From positions 17,630-81,629 of the forward strand of contig NZ_JAHAVQ010000011.1 of NCBI RefSeq assembly GCF_029916425.1: a DNA stretch of 64,000 bases, read 5' to 3'. How positions within the stretch are numbered: the first letter of the stretch is position 1; each line of letters starts with the position of its first letter. Below are positions 33,921 to 42,816 of the stretch, in pieces. The translations under genes and the position numbers were made by a program. Below the pieces are notes generated by a model. The model saw only the letters and a list, made by a program, of their open reading frames with translations, searched no databases and was not told the origin of the DNA. The stretch comes from Liquorilactobacillus sicerae (GTDB lineage Bacteria; Bacillota; Bacilli; Lactobacillales; Lactobacillaceae).

Positions 33921-34949
33921 TTATTTAGTGATCACAAGTTTTCCGATTGAATGATTAGTCTCGATTTGCTGATGTGCCTTTCTTAAAGTAGCCGCGTTAA
34001 TTTGTTGCATGGTTTTCTTTAAAGTTGAACGTAACGTTCCTTCATCCAATAGCCGTGAAACTTGTTCCAAAATCTGATGTTGAGTAATCATCGTCGGCAA
34101 CTGATAGTATGACTCGGTATACATCCACTCCCATGAAAAAGTTGCACTTTTAGCTTTGATCAAACTTAAATCCAATGGTTGATGATTAGCAGTAATCGAA
34201 GTAATTCGCCCATTTGGTTTGATCATCTCGGCTATTTCTGCCCAATGCCCATCAAGATCGTTTAAGCCCAGAATCAAATCAACGTATTGAACGCCGGTCT
34301 GTCGTAACTGCGGCGTTAATGGTTGACGATGATTTAAAACGGCGTCAGCCCCCAAATCTTTGACCCAAGCGATAGTCTCTGGACGAGAGGCAGTTGCAAT
34401 TACCCTTAAACCAGCTAACTTTGCTAATTGAATTGCAATTGATCCCACACCGCCAGCACCATTAATAATCAACAAAGTTTGTTTGGCATTTTTTGATGAC
34501 TCAGTTAAATTCACCTGCAATTTTTTAAACAATGCTTCCCAAGCAGTTAATGAAGTCAAAGGCATCGCAGCAGCTTGTGCCTTAGTTAATTTTTGAGGTG
34601 CATGGCCAACGATTCGCTCGTCAACTAATTGGTACTCAGCGTTTGAACCTGCTCGTCTAACATCACCGGCATAAAAAACTTGATCACCCGGTTTGAACAA
34701 GCTGACTTGCTGACCGACAGCTTCAACCGTTCCTAAAGCATCCCAACCTAAAATTTTAGGCTGTTTTAACTCTCCTGATGTTGAACGACGAATTGCCGTA
34801 TCAATTGGATTAACTGAAATTGCCTGAATTTTAACTAATAAATCATGACCCGTTGCTTGCGGTTTGAGCGTTTCAAAATCAAATAAACTTTTCGGGTCAC
34901 TAATTGGTAAAGCCGTCTGGAAACCAACTGCCTTCATTGTTTCAACCAT
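33921..34949 (-). CDS. MDR family zinc-binding-type alcohol/quinone oxidoreductase
   Basis: A 342-residue medium-chain oxidoreductase of the quinone reductase branch: SVNPIDTAIRRS and GWDALGTVEAVGQQVSLFKPGDQVFYAG in the GroES-like half, INGAGGVGSIAIQLAKLAGLRVIATA as the NADPH-binding motif. The structural zinc cysteines are lacking. It resembles the ZinC-binding alcohol dehydrogenase/YhfP type by length. Second member of this superfamily in the window. Confidence 0.85.
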   Translation of the reverse strand: MVETMKAVGFQTALPISDPKSLFDFETLKPQATGHDLLVKIQAISVNPIDTAIRRSTSGELKQPKILGWDALGTVEAVGQQVSLFKPGDQVFYAGDVRRAGSNAEYQLVDERIVGHAPQKLTKAQAAAMPLTSLTAWEALFKKLQVNLTESSKNAKQTLLIINGAGGVGSIAIQLAKLAGLRVIATASRPETIAWVKDLGADAVLNHRQPLTPQLRQTGVQYVDLILGLNDLDGHWAEIAEMIKPNGRITSITANHQPLDLSLIKAKSATFSWEWMYTESYYQLPTMITQHQILEQVSRLLDEGTLRSTLKKTMQQINAATLRKAHQQIETNHSIGKLVITK

Positions 34950-35032
34950 TTAAATCACATCCCATTAATTTTTTCCACTATGCTATTGTTACACTTTACC
35001 ATCAACCAAAACAAATTTGCTGTTTTGACTGC

Positions 35033-36271
35033 TTAGTCGAAAAATAGTTGGCTACTAGCTGGCGTTGTTTTAGCTAAGATTTTACCTTGGCGAATATTAT
35101 ATAGCACTTCCGCATGCTGATTTAAAACTTGATAAAAATCAGTGCCATTCAGTAAAATACAGTTGCCAGCTTTGCCAACCTCGATTCCGTAATCATCATT
35201 AACCTGCAAAGTTTTAGCAGCATTATAAGTAACATATTTATAAGCATTTTGCAGCTGTTGGTATCCCATCAACTGCCCAGCATAAACCCCCATTTGAACT
35301 GGATCAAGCATATTACCATTTCCTAATGGATTCCAAGGATCTTGAACATCATCCTCACCAAAGGAAACATTAATTCCAGCCGCCGACAACTCTTTGATTC
35401 GTGTTAATCCGCGCCGTTTAGGATAAGTATCAAAACGACCACCCAGATGAATGTTTACTAACGGATTTGAAACAAAATTGACTGCGGACATTTTTAAAAG
35501 GCGAAATAATTTATAGGTATAAGCATCATTATATGACCCCATGGCTGTCGTATGACTGGCTGTAACTTTTTCTTTCAAACCTGTTTCATAAGCTAGTGTT
35601 GCTAATACTTCGAGGTTCCGGCTGGCTGGATCGTCAATTTCATCGCAGTGTACGTCAACGAGAACATTATACTTTTCCGCCAAGCTAATCAGATACTTTA
35701 AAGAATCTGCGCCATAAAATTGATTGAACTCATAATGTGGAATACCACCAACTACATCGGCACCTTCCTTAAGCGCCTGTTCTAATAATTCCTTGCCATG
35801 AGGAAATGACAAAATACCTTCTTGCGGAAAAGCAACTAATTGTAGCTCCACAAAATCTTTTAATTCGGCTTTAAGTTCCAATAAGGCTTGTAAAGCAATT
35901 AAATTTGGGTCCGTTGTGTCAACATGACTGCGGACAAACTGAATCCCATACTTGACCTGTTTCATGATCGTTTTCTTCGCCCGCTGTTTAACATCCGCAA
36001 TTGACAGATTTTTTTTCCGTTCTGACCAAATTCGTATACCATCAAATAAAGTACCAGTTTCATTCCATTCAGGCTGACCAGCAGTGAGAGTCGCGTCCAA
36101 ATGAATATGTGAGTCAATAAAAGGTGGTAACAGTAATTTTTGTTGACCATCGATCACTTGCTCAGAACGCTCAGCAGTTAAGTTAGTTCCGATTTCGGAA
36201 AATTTCCCAGCAGTAATTCGAACATCCATTAATTGTTTTTGATTATCGACATGAACATTTTTTATTAACAT
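35033..36271 (-). CDS. codA: cytosine deaminase
   Basis: A 412-residue amidohydrolase that converts cytosine to uracil for salvage. Metal ligands are at DSHIHLDATL, DVHCDEIDDP (with the catalytic Glu), TASHTTAMG and SFGEDDVQDPW, in the order and spacing of E. coli CodA. ENGTLFDGIRIWSERK-like text near residue 75 also matches. It begins one base after the codB stop, so codBA is a tight operon. Confidence 0.93.
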   Translation of the reverse strand: MLIKNVHVDNQKQLMDVRITAGKFSEIGTNLTAERSEQVIDGQQKLLLPPFIDSHIHLDATLTAGQPEWNETGTLFDGIRIWSERKKNLSIADVKQRAKKTIMKQVKYGIQFVRSHVDTTDPNLIALQALLELKAELKDFVELQLVAFPQEGILSFPHGKELLEQALKEGADVVGGIPHYEFNQFYGADSLKYLISLAEKYNVLVDVHCDEIDDPASRNLEVLATLAYETGLKEKVTASHTTAMGSYNDAYTYKLFRLLKMSAVNFVSNPLVNIHLGGRFDTYPKRRGLTRIKELSAAGINVSFGEDDVQDPWNPLGNGNMLDPVQMGVYAGQLMGYQQLQNAYKYVTYNAAKTLQVNDDYGIEVGKAGNCILLNGTDFYQVLNQHAEVLYNIRQGKILAKTTPASSQLFFD

Positions 36272-37633
36272 TTAGGCCGCTTCCTTTCGAAAAAAACTGG
36301 TTAAAAGCCAGTAAATTAAACCGCTCAATAACATATCAATATAGGTTGCACCAATTGTTTCTTGGAAAAAAGGAATTCTTTGAAGTAAGAAAAATCCTCC
36401 AATTCCAATTAACCAAGTAATGATTGCTACCCAATGAATGCCATGGTGATACCAATAAGCTCCATTTTTCCGGGTTAGTTCAGTCAAATTATACTTCATT
36501 TTGGCACAAAAGAAATAATCAACGACCAAAATGCTAATAATTGGTCCCAAAACCATTCCAACATAATCCAAAAATGCTGTAAAAGCATCTAAAAAGCTGC
36601 CAAAAATCATCGGTATAAAAGTTACTAAAGTCGCTAAGATAGCAACGATCCACAATGAATATTTCAGTTTCAATTTGGGAAATATATTTGTTAAAGCTGA
36701 ACCAGCCGCCATTAAATTGACGGCATTAGCTGTCATACTCGTTAAAATAATTACTAAAAGAGCTAAGATGCCTAAACCAAGTCGACTAGCAATCGAACTT
36801 GGATCAGAATTATTTGGATCATAAGCTCCTGATGAAATTGCAATGCTAATTGTTGCAACTAGACCGATAAAAGCAAACCACATTACTCCAACTAAAGCTC
36901 CTAAAAAAGGCATGACTGTTGCTGAACTGGCTTTTCGATCAAAACGCGTAAAATCAGCACCAGCAGTCACCCAGGCCAAATTAAAGGCAGCGACGGTATC
37001 GACCGCCGTTCCTGGAGCTAATTTAAATTTGGCTGGAACATTCCAATTAACAATTTGACTAAGAGAAACAGCTTGAAAGACAACAACCGTTTCCCACAAT
37101 ACAAAAATAATCACTAAAATAATTCCGATGCGTTCAATCAATTGGACTGAACGTGAGCCACTAGAAATACTGATAATATGTAAAATGCTCATTACAATAA
37201 TTCCAAAAATCATTCCTTTAAGCCCACCAATTTTACCATAAACTGGCCAGCCTAAAAGATCATGCAATAAATAGCTAACTGACATCGCTGCAATAAAAGT
37301 ATTCACCGCTGTCCAACCAATAAATTGAGTAACATTAATTAAGGAAGGTAAAATACTCCCACGAATACCGAAAGAACCACGAGCAATACCCATGGTTGAA
37401 ATGCCAGTTTTAAATCCAATATAACCAATCAAGGACAAAAAGATATAGGCAAGTGCTGAAGAAAAAAATAAAATTTTTAAGGCTAAAATAAAACCACAAG
37501 CAGCCATCACACCACCAATGTACCAAGTACCATTGTTCGCATTAGCTCCAACCCAAGTCGCAAACATATCCCAGGCATTGGAATGCCTCTTATCTAATGG
37601 AATGTGAAAATTTTCTCTTTGTTGATCATTCAT
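36272..37633 (-). CDS. codB: cytosine permease (NCS1 family)
   Basis: A 453-residue NCS1 transporter with twelve helices. N-terminal HSNAWDMFATWVGANANNGTWYIGG is the family signature, and GIARGSFGIRGS.LPSLINVTQFIGW is the substrate-side loop. With CodA it imports and deaminates cytosine. AAAGGAGC precedes ATG 37633. The 190-base region between it and the upstream amino-acid permease holds a possible structured leader. Confidence 0.93.
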   Translation of the reverse strand: MNDQQRENFHIPLDKRHSNAWDMFATWVGANANNGTWYIGGVMAACGFILALKILFFSSALAYIFLSLIGYIGFKTGISTMGIARGSFGIRGSILPSLINVTQFIGWTAVNTFIAAMSVSYLLHDLLGWPVYGKIGGLKGMIFGIIVMSILHIISISSGSRSVQLIERIGIILVIIFVLWETVVVFQAVSLSQIVNWNVPAKFKLAPGTAVDTVAAFNLAWVTAGADFTRFDRKASSATVMPFLGALVGVMWFAFIGLVATISIAISSGAYDPNNSDPSSIASRLGLGILALLVIILTSMTANAVNLMAAGSALTNIFPKLKLKYSLWIVAILATLVTFIPMIFGSFLDAFTAFLDYVGMVLGPIISILVVDYFFCAKMKYNLTELTRKNGAYWYHHGIHWVAIITWLIGIGGFFLLQRIPFFQETIGATYIDMLLSGLIYWLLTSFFRKEAA

Positions 37634-37724
37634 TTGTTTCAGCTCCTTTGTATTTATAGAATTTATTTTACTTGATTTTGAAACAAATAGATATTAAATC
37701 TTTGCAATCAAGCAGGAGATAAAT

Positions 37725-37780
37725 GGTTAGTTCATTTACCGGCTTCTCTCCGACTACTATGGTCTATAATGAACTTTCAC
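37725..37780 (-). promoter_or_regulatory. inverted repeat / possible structured leader of codBA
   Basis: AGTTCATT and AATGAACT (arms near 37729-37736 and 37769-37776) form an eight-base perfect stem enclosing about 30 bases that contain two smaller stems (GAC...GTC and CGG...CCG with an AGAGAAG loop). The inner GAGAGA text faintly resembles PyrR binding loops but its flanking pairs do not fit. The layout is too small for the purine riboswitch. It may be an RNA element or a long operator. Confidence 0.4.
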
Positions 37781-37808
37781 CAAAGTTATCACTCATGCCG
37801 GGCGCACG

Positions 37809-37840
37809 TAAAAACGGCCGCTACCATGGTAACAGCCGTT
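37809..37840 (-). terminator. terminator of the amino-acid permease gene
   Basis: AAACGGCTGTTACCATGGTA and its near-perfect complement, with loop-proximal ATCG mismatches, are followed by TTTTT on the minus strand, 20 bases past the permease stop. Confidence 0.75.
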
Positions 37841-37859
37841 TCAAGATTAAAAAATATCT

Positions 37860-39275
37860 TTACTTTGCGTTTAAAGCAGAATGTTTACGACCATAAGCAA
37901 AATATAAAACCATGCCAATTGCGAACCAGACAACAAATCTTAACCATGTCTCCCAGTTCAAACCAATAATCAAAGTAATACAGAAAATGATTGCAATAAT
38001 TGGTGTGAATGGAACTCCAGGTGCGCGGAAACCACGATGAATTTCAGGATGGCTCTTACGCATCCACATAATTCCGGCAGAAACTAAGACAAAAGCTGTT
38101 AAAGTGCCAATATTAACCAGTTCAGATAAAATGTTCAGGTTGATAAAGCCCCCAGCAATCGCCGTTAAAATTCCAAAGAACCAAGTTCCCTTAAATGGAG
38201 TTTTATATTTTGGACTAACATCGCCAAAAAATTTTGGAAATAAACCGTCACGGGACATTGAATAACAAATTCTTGATTGTCCATACAACTGAACCAAGAT
38301 AACTGTGGTCATCCCTAAAATTGCGCCTAAACTAACAATCAACGCCAGCCAGCTTTGACCAGTTTGGTGTAACACAGCTAAAATTGGTGCATTCAAATAT
38401 TTACTGAAGACCGTATACTTAACAACCCCAGTCATGATCAAGGTCATAGCAATGTATAAAACAGTTGAAATCAGCAGTGACAATAGGATCCCGCGTGGTA
38501 AAGTTTTACTTGGATTGATTGTTTCTTCAGCACTTGAGGCAATAGAATCAAAACCAATGAATGAAAAAAATACAATTGATGCAGCTGGTAAAATTCCAGC
38601 CTTAGCACCAGCATGATAACTATAAAAACCATATGGTGAAAATGGCACCCAGTTATGTGGTTTAATAAACCAGACGGTACAAATAATGAATAAAATAATA
38701 ACTGCTAATTTAATAATAACCATTGTATCATTAACACGTTTTGTCTGATTGATACCGATTGAAATAATCCAAGTAATCACTAAAACAATCAAAAATGCTG
38801 GTAAATTAAAATAAGTTGTTACTCCTGGAGTTGTTCCTGCAGCGGCAGTTAAAACTGTCGGAATATGAATCCCCATTTCGGATAGTAAATTCAGAAAATA
38901 CCCAGACCAGCCAACGGAAACTGTTGCAGCACCTAAAGCATATTCCAGAATTAAATCCCAACCAATTACGAAAGCTATAATTTCACCAAAAGCTAAATAT
39001 GAATAAGTATATGCAGAACCAGCTACCGGAGCCATTGAAGCAAACTCAGCGTAACAAAGACCAGTAAAACCGCAACAAATAGCAGCTAAAAGAAATGAAA
39101 CTGATAATGCCGGGCCAGCCGTTAAAGCACCTTTACCTGTTAAAACAAAAATACCTGTTCCAATAATGGCACCTATTCCTAAAAACGTTAGATCCATAGT
39201 TTTCAGCGTCCGTGTTAATGGAGTTGCCTCTACCAAAAGATCATTGACGTCTTTTTTTCGAAAAAGTCCACTCAT
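37860..39275 (-). CDS. APC family amino-acid permease (CAT/YfnA type)
   Basis: A 471-residue transporter with twelve to fourteen helices. TFLGIGAIIGTGIFVLTGKGA is the helix-1 substrate loop of the APC fold; AGSAYTYSYLAFGEIIAFVIGWDLILEYALG is the CAT-branch helix 3. FFSFIGFDSIASSAEE contributes to the binding site. The branch imports cationic or branched amino acids. The promoter at 39310-39338 is good and there is no T-box in front. Confidence 0.9.
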   Translation of the reverse strand: MSGLFRKKDVNDLLVEATPLTRTLKTMDLTFLGIGAIIGTGIFVLTGKGALTAGPALSVSFLLAAICCGFTGLCYAEFASMAPVAGSAYTYSYLAFGEIIAFVIGWDLILEYALGAATVSVGWSGYFLNLLSEMGIHIPTVLTAAAGTTPGVTTYFNLPAFLIVLVITWIISIGINQTKRVNDTMVIIKLAVIILFIICTVWFIKPHNWVPFSPYGFYSYHAGAKAGILPAASIVFFSFIGFDSIASSAEETINPSKTLPRGILLSLLISTVLYIAMTLIMTGVVKYTVFSKYLNAPILAVLHQTGQSWLALIVSLGAILGMTTVILVQLYGQSRICYSMSRDGLFPKFFGDVSPKYKTPFKGTWFFGILTAIAGGFINLNILSELVNIGTLTAFVLVSAGIMWMRKSHPEIHRGFRAPGVPFTPIIAIIFCITLIIGLNWETWLRFVVWFAIGMVLYFAYGRKHSALNAK

Positions 39276-39603
39276 GAAAAACCATCACCTTTCATCAACT
39301 ATGATTCACATTCTATAATTGAATTTTAATCAAGTCAAATCATTAAGCCAGTCTCATGTCATAAAAGGTAACATATTGAGTTTATATTTTTAGTTATTCC
39401 TATGCTTTAAAAGAAAATAACCGGTTCCATTTTTTATATCGACTTATATCTTGTTAGATACTTTTGATTATTTGAAAATATCTCATTTTTAAATTAAGAG
39501 AATTATTTTTTACTTTTTTAAAATGAAATTATTTCAACATTGATTTAAAGACTGTTATTTGGTTTAATGGCCTTAAACGCATTGCAAAAAGGAGTTATCT
39601 AAT
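39276..39603. promoter_or_regulatory. divergent intergenic region, two promoters
   Basis: A 328-base gap without genes. It contains the permease promoter on the minus strand (TTGACT 39333-39338, 17-base spacer, TAGAAT 39310-39315) and a plus-strand promoter for the DUF1304 gene (TTGATT 39540-39545, 17-base spacer, TTTAAT 39563-39568). The rest is AT-rich with no recognised RNA. Confidence 0.55.
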
Positions 39604-39969
39604 TTGAGGATCATAACAGATATTTTTATTTTATTAGTTGCTGTTGAGGCTTTGTTAATCATGTTAATGGAAGTTTGGGGAAATGATCAGCAATTAGCCA
39701 AAGCGTTTGATCTTGAACTGGACTATATAAAACAGCCTGCTGCTCGGGTAGCAATGAGTAACCAGGGCGTCTACAATGGTTTTATTGGTGTGGGTTTATT
39801 ATTTGCACGTTATTTATTGCCTACTAATAGCCAGGTAACTGTTTGTTTATTATTTACAGGTTTTGTCGTTGTCGCTGCGATTTGGGGTAGTGTAACTGCA
39901 AAAAATTTTAAAATTTTGTTTGTTCAAGGGATCCCGGCTTTAATTGCAACATTGCTATTACTAATTTGA
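39604..39969 (+). CDS. DUF1304 family membrane protein
   Basis: A 121-residue protein with four membrane helices. VAVEALLIMLMEVWG, AAR VAMSNQGVYNGF and the terminal AAIWGSVTAKNF, QGIPALIATLLLL are the DUF1304 pattern; function unknown. The start is TTG 39604, nine bases after GGAG; there is no ATG option. Followed by a bidirectional terminator. Confidence 0.82.
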   Translation: MRIITDIFILLVAVEALLIMLMEVWGNDQQLAKAFDLELDYIKQPAARVAMSNQGVYNGFIGVGLLFARYLLPTNSQVTVCLLFTGFVVVAAIWGSVTAKNFKILFVQGIPALIATLLLLI

Positions 39970-39976
39970 GTCTAAT

Positions 39977-40014
39977 AAAAAGGCAGCAACTTAAATCTAA
40001 GCCTCTGCCTTTTT
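39977..40014. terminator. bidirectional terminator
   Basis: AAAAAGGCAG (39977-39986) and CTGCCTTTTT (40005-40014) form a ten-base perfect stem between the converging DUF1304 and acetyltransferase genes. Confidence 0.8.
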
Positions 40015-40015
40015 A

Positions 40016-40522
40016 TTAAACTCTGTACTTTTTTCCAAAGATATTTAAATCGCGCTGAATACCATCCAAGACAGCTACTTTTGGTAAATGGGCCCATTTC
40101 TGATAGCCAAAGTCAACAAACAAATGCTGACTAGCCAAATTATGGCCAAAAATAAAAGCTAGCACTGTCTCAATTTGATATCGCTCGACCTGAGTTTCCA
40201 AAAAACTCAAAGCTTGTTTTCCCAAGCCTTGCCTCTGATATGCCTGATCAAGATATAAACTCACCTCAGTTGTATGCAGATAAGCCGGCCGACCATAAAA
40301 ATCGCTTAAACTCATCCAACCAATAATCTGCTGATTTAAATTTTTTATTACCCAAAGTGGTCGGTTTTTGCTTACATTATGATTTAAGAACCATGGCTGC
40401 TTCTGACTAACGGTTAGAGGCCTTAAATCAGCAGTTGATCTTCTCGTATTAACTGCTTGATTATATATATCGACAATGATTGGTAAGTCGATCAAGTTGG
40501 CAATCTCAAATGTAATGTTCAA
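40016..40522 (-). CDS. GNAT family N-acetyltransferase (phosphinothricin acetyltransferase-like)
   Basis: A 168-residue acetyltransferase. IYNQAVNTRRSTADL at the N-terminus and HTTEVSLYLDQAYQRQGLGKQAL (acetyl-CoA motif QRQGLG) fit the YncA/Pat branch. GHNLASQHLFVDFGYQKWAHL is motif B. Members of this branch acetylate amino acids such as methionine sulfone. Substrate here unknown. Confidence 0.85.
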   Translation of the reverse strand: MNITFEIANLIDLPIIVDIYNQAVNTRRSTADLRPLTVSQKQPWFLNHNVSKNRPLWVIKNLNQQIIGWMSLSDFYGRPAYLHTTEVSLYLDQAYQRQGLGKQALSFLETQVERYQIETVLAFIFGHNLASQHLFVDFGYQKWAHLPKVAVLDGIQRDLNIFGKKYRV

Positions 40523-40680
40523 TCTTCATCCACTCCTAACTATATTTAAAAGTTCTTTATGTAAATTCACAAATTTTTACAACTTCACTCAAACTTATTT
40601 GTAACTTTTACAAGCTACAGGCTTAACTCGTTAATGCTAATGTAATCCGGCGCTGAGATTACAAAAAAGGAGGAGTTCAA

Positions 40681-40881
40681 ATGAGTACTACATGGATTAA
40701 ATCAAGTTTAACGTCAACAACTACCAGTCAGGATGGCAACACGCGTAAGCGAACATTTAATAACCTTCGTTCAGATGCCACAGCTGAAAATATTGCCAGT
40801 TTTGGTGATGTTTTAGCAACTCTGACAGGTTTGCCAACTGAAGCAATCAATCTGACCACTGTTTCCAGTATTTCAAAATAA
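40681..40881 (+). CDS. DUF1659 family protein
   Basis: A 66-residue protein with the DUF1659 layout (KRTFNNLRSDATAENIASFGDVLATLTG). DUF1659 and DUF2922 genes are routinely found side by side in lactobacilli; function unknown. AAGGAGGAG precedes the ATG. First of the pair, transcribed toward the next gene 21 bases on. Confidence 0.85.
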   Translation: MSTTWIKSSLTSTTTSQDGNTRKRTFNNLRSDATAENIASFGDVLATLTGLPTEAINLTTVSSISK

Positions 40882-40902
40882 CACCATCAAAGGGGATAAA
40901 TT

Positions 40903-41133
40903 ATGAAACAACTTAATCTGATATTTTCCGACCAAACTGGAAAGAACAAAAACACTTTCCGTTTAACTTATGCTAATGAAACTCTTGATCAAACAACTGT
41001 AGCAAAAGCCATGAACGATTTAGCTGCTCTAAATCTATTCATTGATAAAGATGGTCAGCTAATGTATGTAAAACCAATTTCAGCTAAATATGTTGAAACA
41101 GTTGAAACACCAATTATTGCTGGAGCTGAATAA
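40903..41133 (+). CDS. DUF2922 family protein
   Basis: A 76-residue protein, MKQLNLIFSDQTGKNKNTF, with DQTTVAKAMNDLAAL and the terminal VETPIIAGAE. It is the standard partner of the preceding DUF1659 protein. AAAGGGG precedes ATG 40903. Function unknown. Confidence 0.86.
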   Translation: MKQLNLIFSDQTGKNKNTFRLTYANETLDQTTVAKAMNDLAALNLFIDKDGQLMYVKPISAKYVETVETPIIAGAE

Positions 41134-41177
41134 GTACAAAAGTTAAACCAATTATTTTAAGTCATCTTTGACAAAAG

Positions 41178-41208
41178 AGACTGGGATAAAATTAAATTTT
41201 CCCAGTCT
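41178..41208. terminator. bidirectional terminator
   Basis: AGACTGGGA (41178-41186) and TCCCAGTCT (41200-41208) form a nine-base perfect stem, extended on the plus strand by TTTTT. It sits between DUF2922 and the converging GT2 gene. A similar GACTGGGA terminator recurs at 14635 and 22629. Confidence 0.75.
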
Positions 41209-41217
41209 TTTTGTATT

Positions 41218-42237
41218 TTAATTAAAGCCATACATCTTTCTAGCAATTTGATAAGCACTAACAGCTGTCTTTCGACCAAATTTTCCAGGTAAATTGACCC
41301 CAATTCCAAGCAAGCTGCGTCTCAATTGGTGATACAGTCCTAAATCTTGGTCAGCGATATATTCCCATAGTTCATCTTTTTTATGCAAGCTTTGCGCAGT
41401 TCCATCTTTAATTAAGAGAATTGAAGAAATTGTTGTTATAATTTCAAGATATCTTTTCATATAATTTGAAACTTGTTGTTGCTTATCAACCTCATCAAGA
41501 TAATATTTAACCATCTCCCGATTAATCCACAATTGTTGATCAATTCTTTTTAACATTACTTTTTCATTAACCGATTGATCTTCACGCCCAATAAAATAAT
41601 GGTACAAATCAAGATTTAAATAGCATAGTTTTTTTACAAACGGAAGTGGTTCAAAAGCATACAAATTATCTTCATAAAACATGTGTGCTGGAAGTTTTAA
41701 ATGTGCTTCTTCTTTTAAAAGCTGAGTGCGATAAATTAACGAATGCATGATTAAATACTTTCCAATCGGAAACTTGACCTCATCCCAACTAAATAATTGT
41801 TCCTGTGGTAAAAATGAGGTATATTCCATAGCTTTTTTATGTTGCACTCCAAGTTTGTCATAGATAAAGTTGCTAATCATTAAGTCTGGTATCTCGTTTT
41901 TTTGATAACTTGACTTTAAAAATTTCAGCATTTGATGATAAGCAGCGACATCGAGCCAGTCATCGCTATCGACAACTTTGAAAAATTTACCGGTCGCAAC
42001 CGCTAGTCCCGCATTAATAGCCGCTCCATGTCCACCATTCACCTGATGAATTGCGCTAACTTTATCGGCGAATTCTCTCTGATAGTAATCTACTTGCTCA
42101 GGCGTATGATCGGTTGAACCATCATCAACCAAAATAATTTCAACATCCTGACCACCGAGAAGTAATGAATTAACACATCTCTCTAGATAATCTGCTGAGT
42201 TATAACAAGGGACTACAATGCTCAAAATCTTTTCCAA
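41218..42237 (-). CDS. glycosyltransferase family 2 protein
   Basis: A 339-residue GT2. IVVPCYNSADYLERCVNSLL and ILVDDGSTD bind the nucleotide sugar, and KVVDSDDWLD supplies the D-x-D-type metal site. The remaining helical half is typical of CpsI/EpsJ-like transferases. It lies 85 bases after GtrA, suggesting cooperation in surface polysaccharide or lipid-linked sugar transfer. Confidence 0.92.
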   Translation of the reverse strand: MEKILSIVVPCYNSADYLERCVNSLLLGGQDVEIILVDDGSTDHTPEQVDYYQREFADKVSAIHQVNGGHGAAINAGLAVATGKFFKVVDSDDWLDVAAYHQMLKFLKSSYQKNEIPDLMISNFIYDKLGVQHKKAMEYTSFLPQEQLFSWDEVKFPIGKYLIMHSLIYRTQLLKEEAHLKLPAHMFYEDNLYAFEPLPFVKKLCYLNLDLYHYFIGREDQSVNEKVMLKRIDQQLWINREMVKYYLDEVDKQQQVSNYMKRYLEIITTISSILLIKDGTAQSLHKKDELWEYIADQDLGLYHQLRRSLLGIGVNLPGKFGRKTAVSAYQIARKMYGFN

Positions 42238-42321
42238 ACAAAAAAACTTCCTCTCTGTACGCTTTCAAAATTTAAAACTGATTCTTTAATAATTATAAAG
42301 AAAATAAGACTATTAGCCAAG

Positions 42322-42735
42322 CTATTTTTGTAAATTAAAAACCCAAAACCGTTGACCAAAATAATTTATCGCGGTGAACAAAACTGCTCCCAACAATAAA
42401 GCAACGTTGTCTTGAATAAATTGACTTTCCGTACTTAACCAACTTCTAATTAAAGGTTTTGCTAAACCATAAGCAATTACATAGCAAATTAAAATGTTGA
42501 TCGTAAACTTCACTAGTTGCTGCCAGTCATGAGTATGATTTTGAAAAGTAAAATACTTGTTTAAAACAAAACTTAAAATACTCCCCAAAGAATAATTTGC
42601 AGCTGAAGACCACCAATATGAAAGCTTAAAGAAATCATAACAAAGAAACATAATCGCCGTACCAAACAAAGTATTAACAATTCCCACTAAAATAAATTTA
42701 AAGCCAGTCGTTTTAAATATTTTGGCTTTTTTCAT
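42322..42735 (-). CDS. GtrA family membrane protein
   Basis: A 137-residue protein with four membrane helices; FILVGIVNTLFGTAIMFLCYDF and NYSLGSILSFVLNKYFTFQ are the GtrA hallmark. GtrA-type flippases move undecaprenyl-linked sugars for teichoic acid or surface glycan decoration. Next to a GT2 on the same strand, as usual for this family. Confidence 0.9.
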   Translation of the reverse strand: MKKAKIFKTTGFKFILVGIVNTLFGTAIMFLCYDFFKLSYWWSSAANYSLGSILSFVLNKYFTFQNHTHDWQQLVKFTINILICYVIAYGLAKPLIRSWLSTESQFIQDNVALLLGAVLFTAINYFGQRFWVFNLQK

Positions 42736-42781
42736 TGAGATCTCCTAACGTTTAAGATTTAAAAAGCTTTCACTACAAAAA

Positions 42782-42810
42782 TGACTGTCTCAAAAAGTTT
42801 GACACAGTCA
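42782..42810 (-). terminator. terminator of the Cps regulatory module
   Basis: TGACTGTCTC and GACACAGTCA arms form a stem with one mismatch; a T-rich tract follows on the minus strand. It lies just past the cpsB stop. Confidence 0.6.
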
Positions 42811-42816
42811 CTTCTT

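Noticed and set aside
37681..37805. Purine riboswitch or PyrR site upstream of codB
   Set aside because: The enclosed structure is too small for the purine aptamer and its loop lacks the PyrR consensus with matching stems; kept only as an unassigned element.
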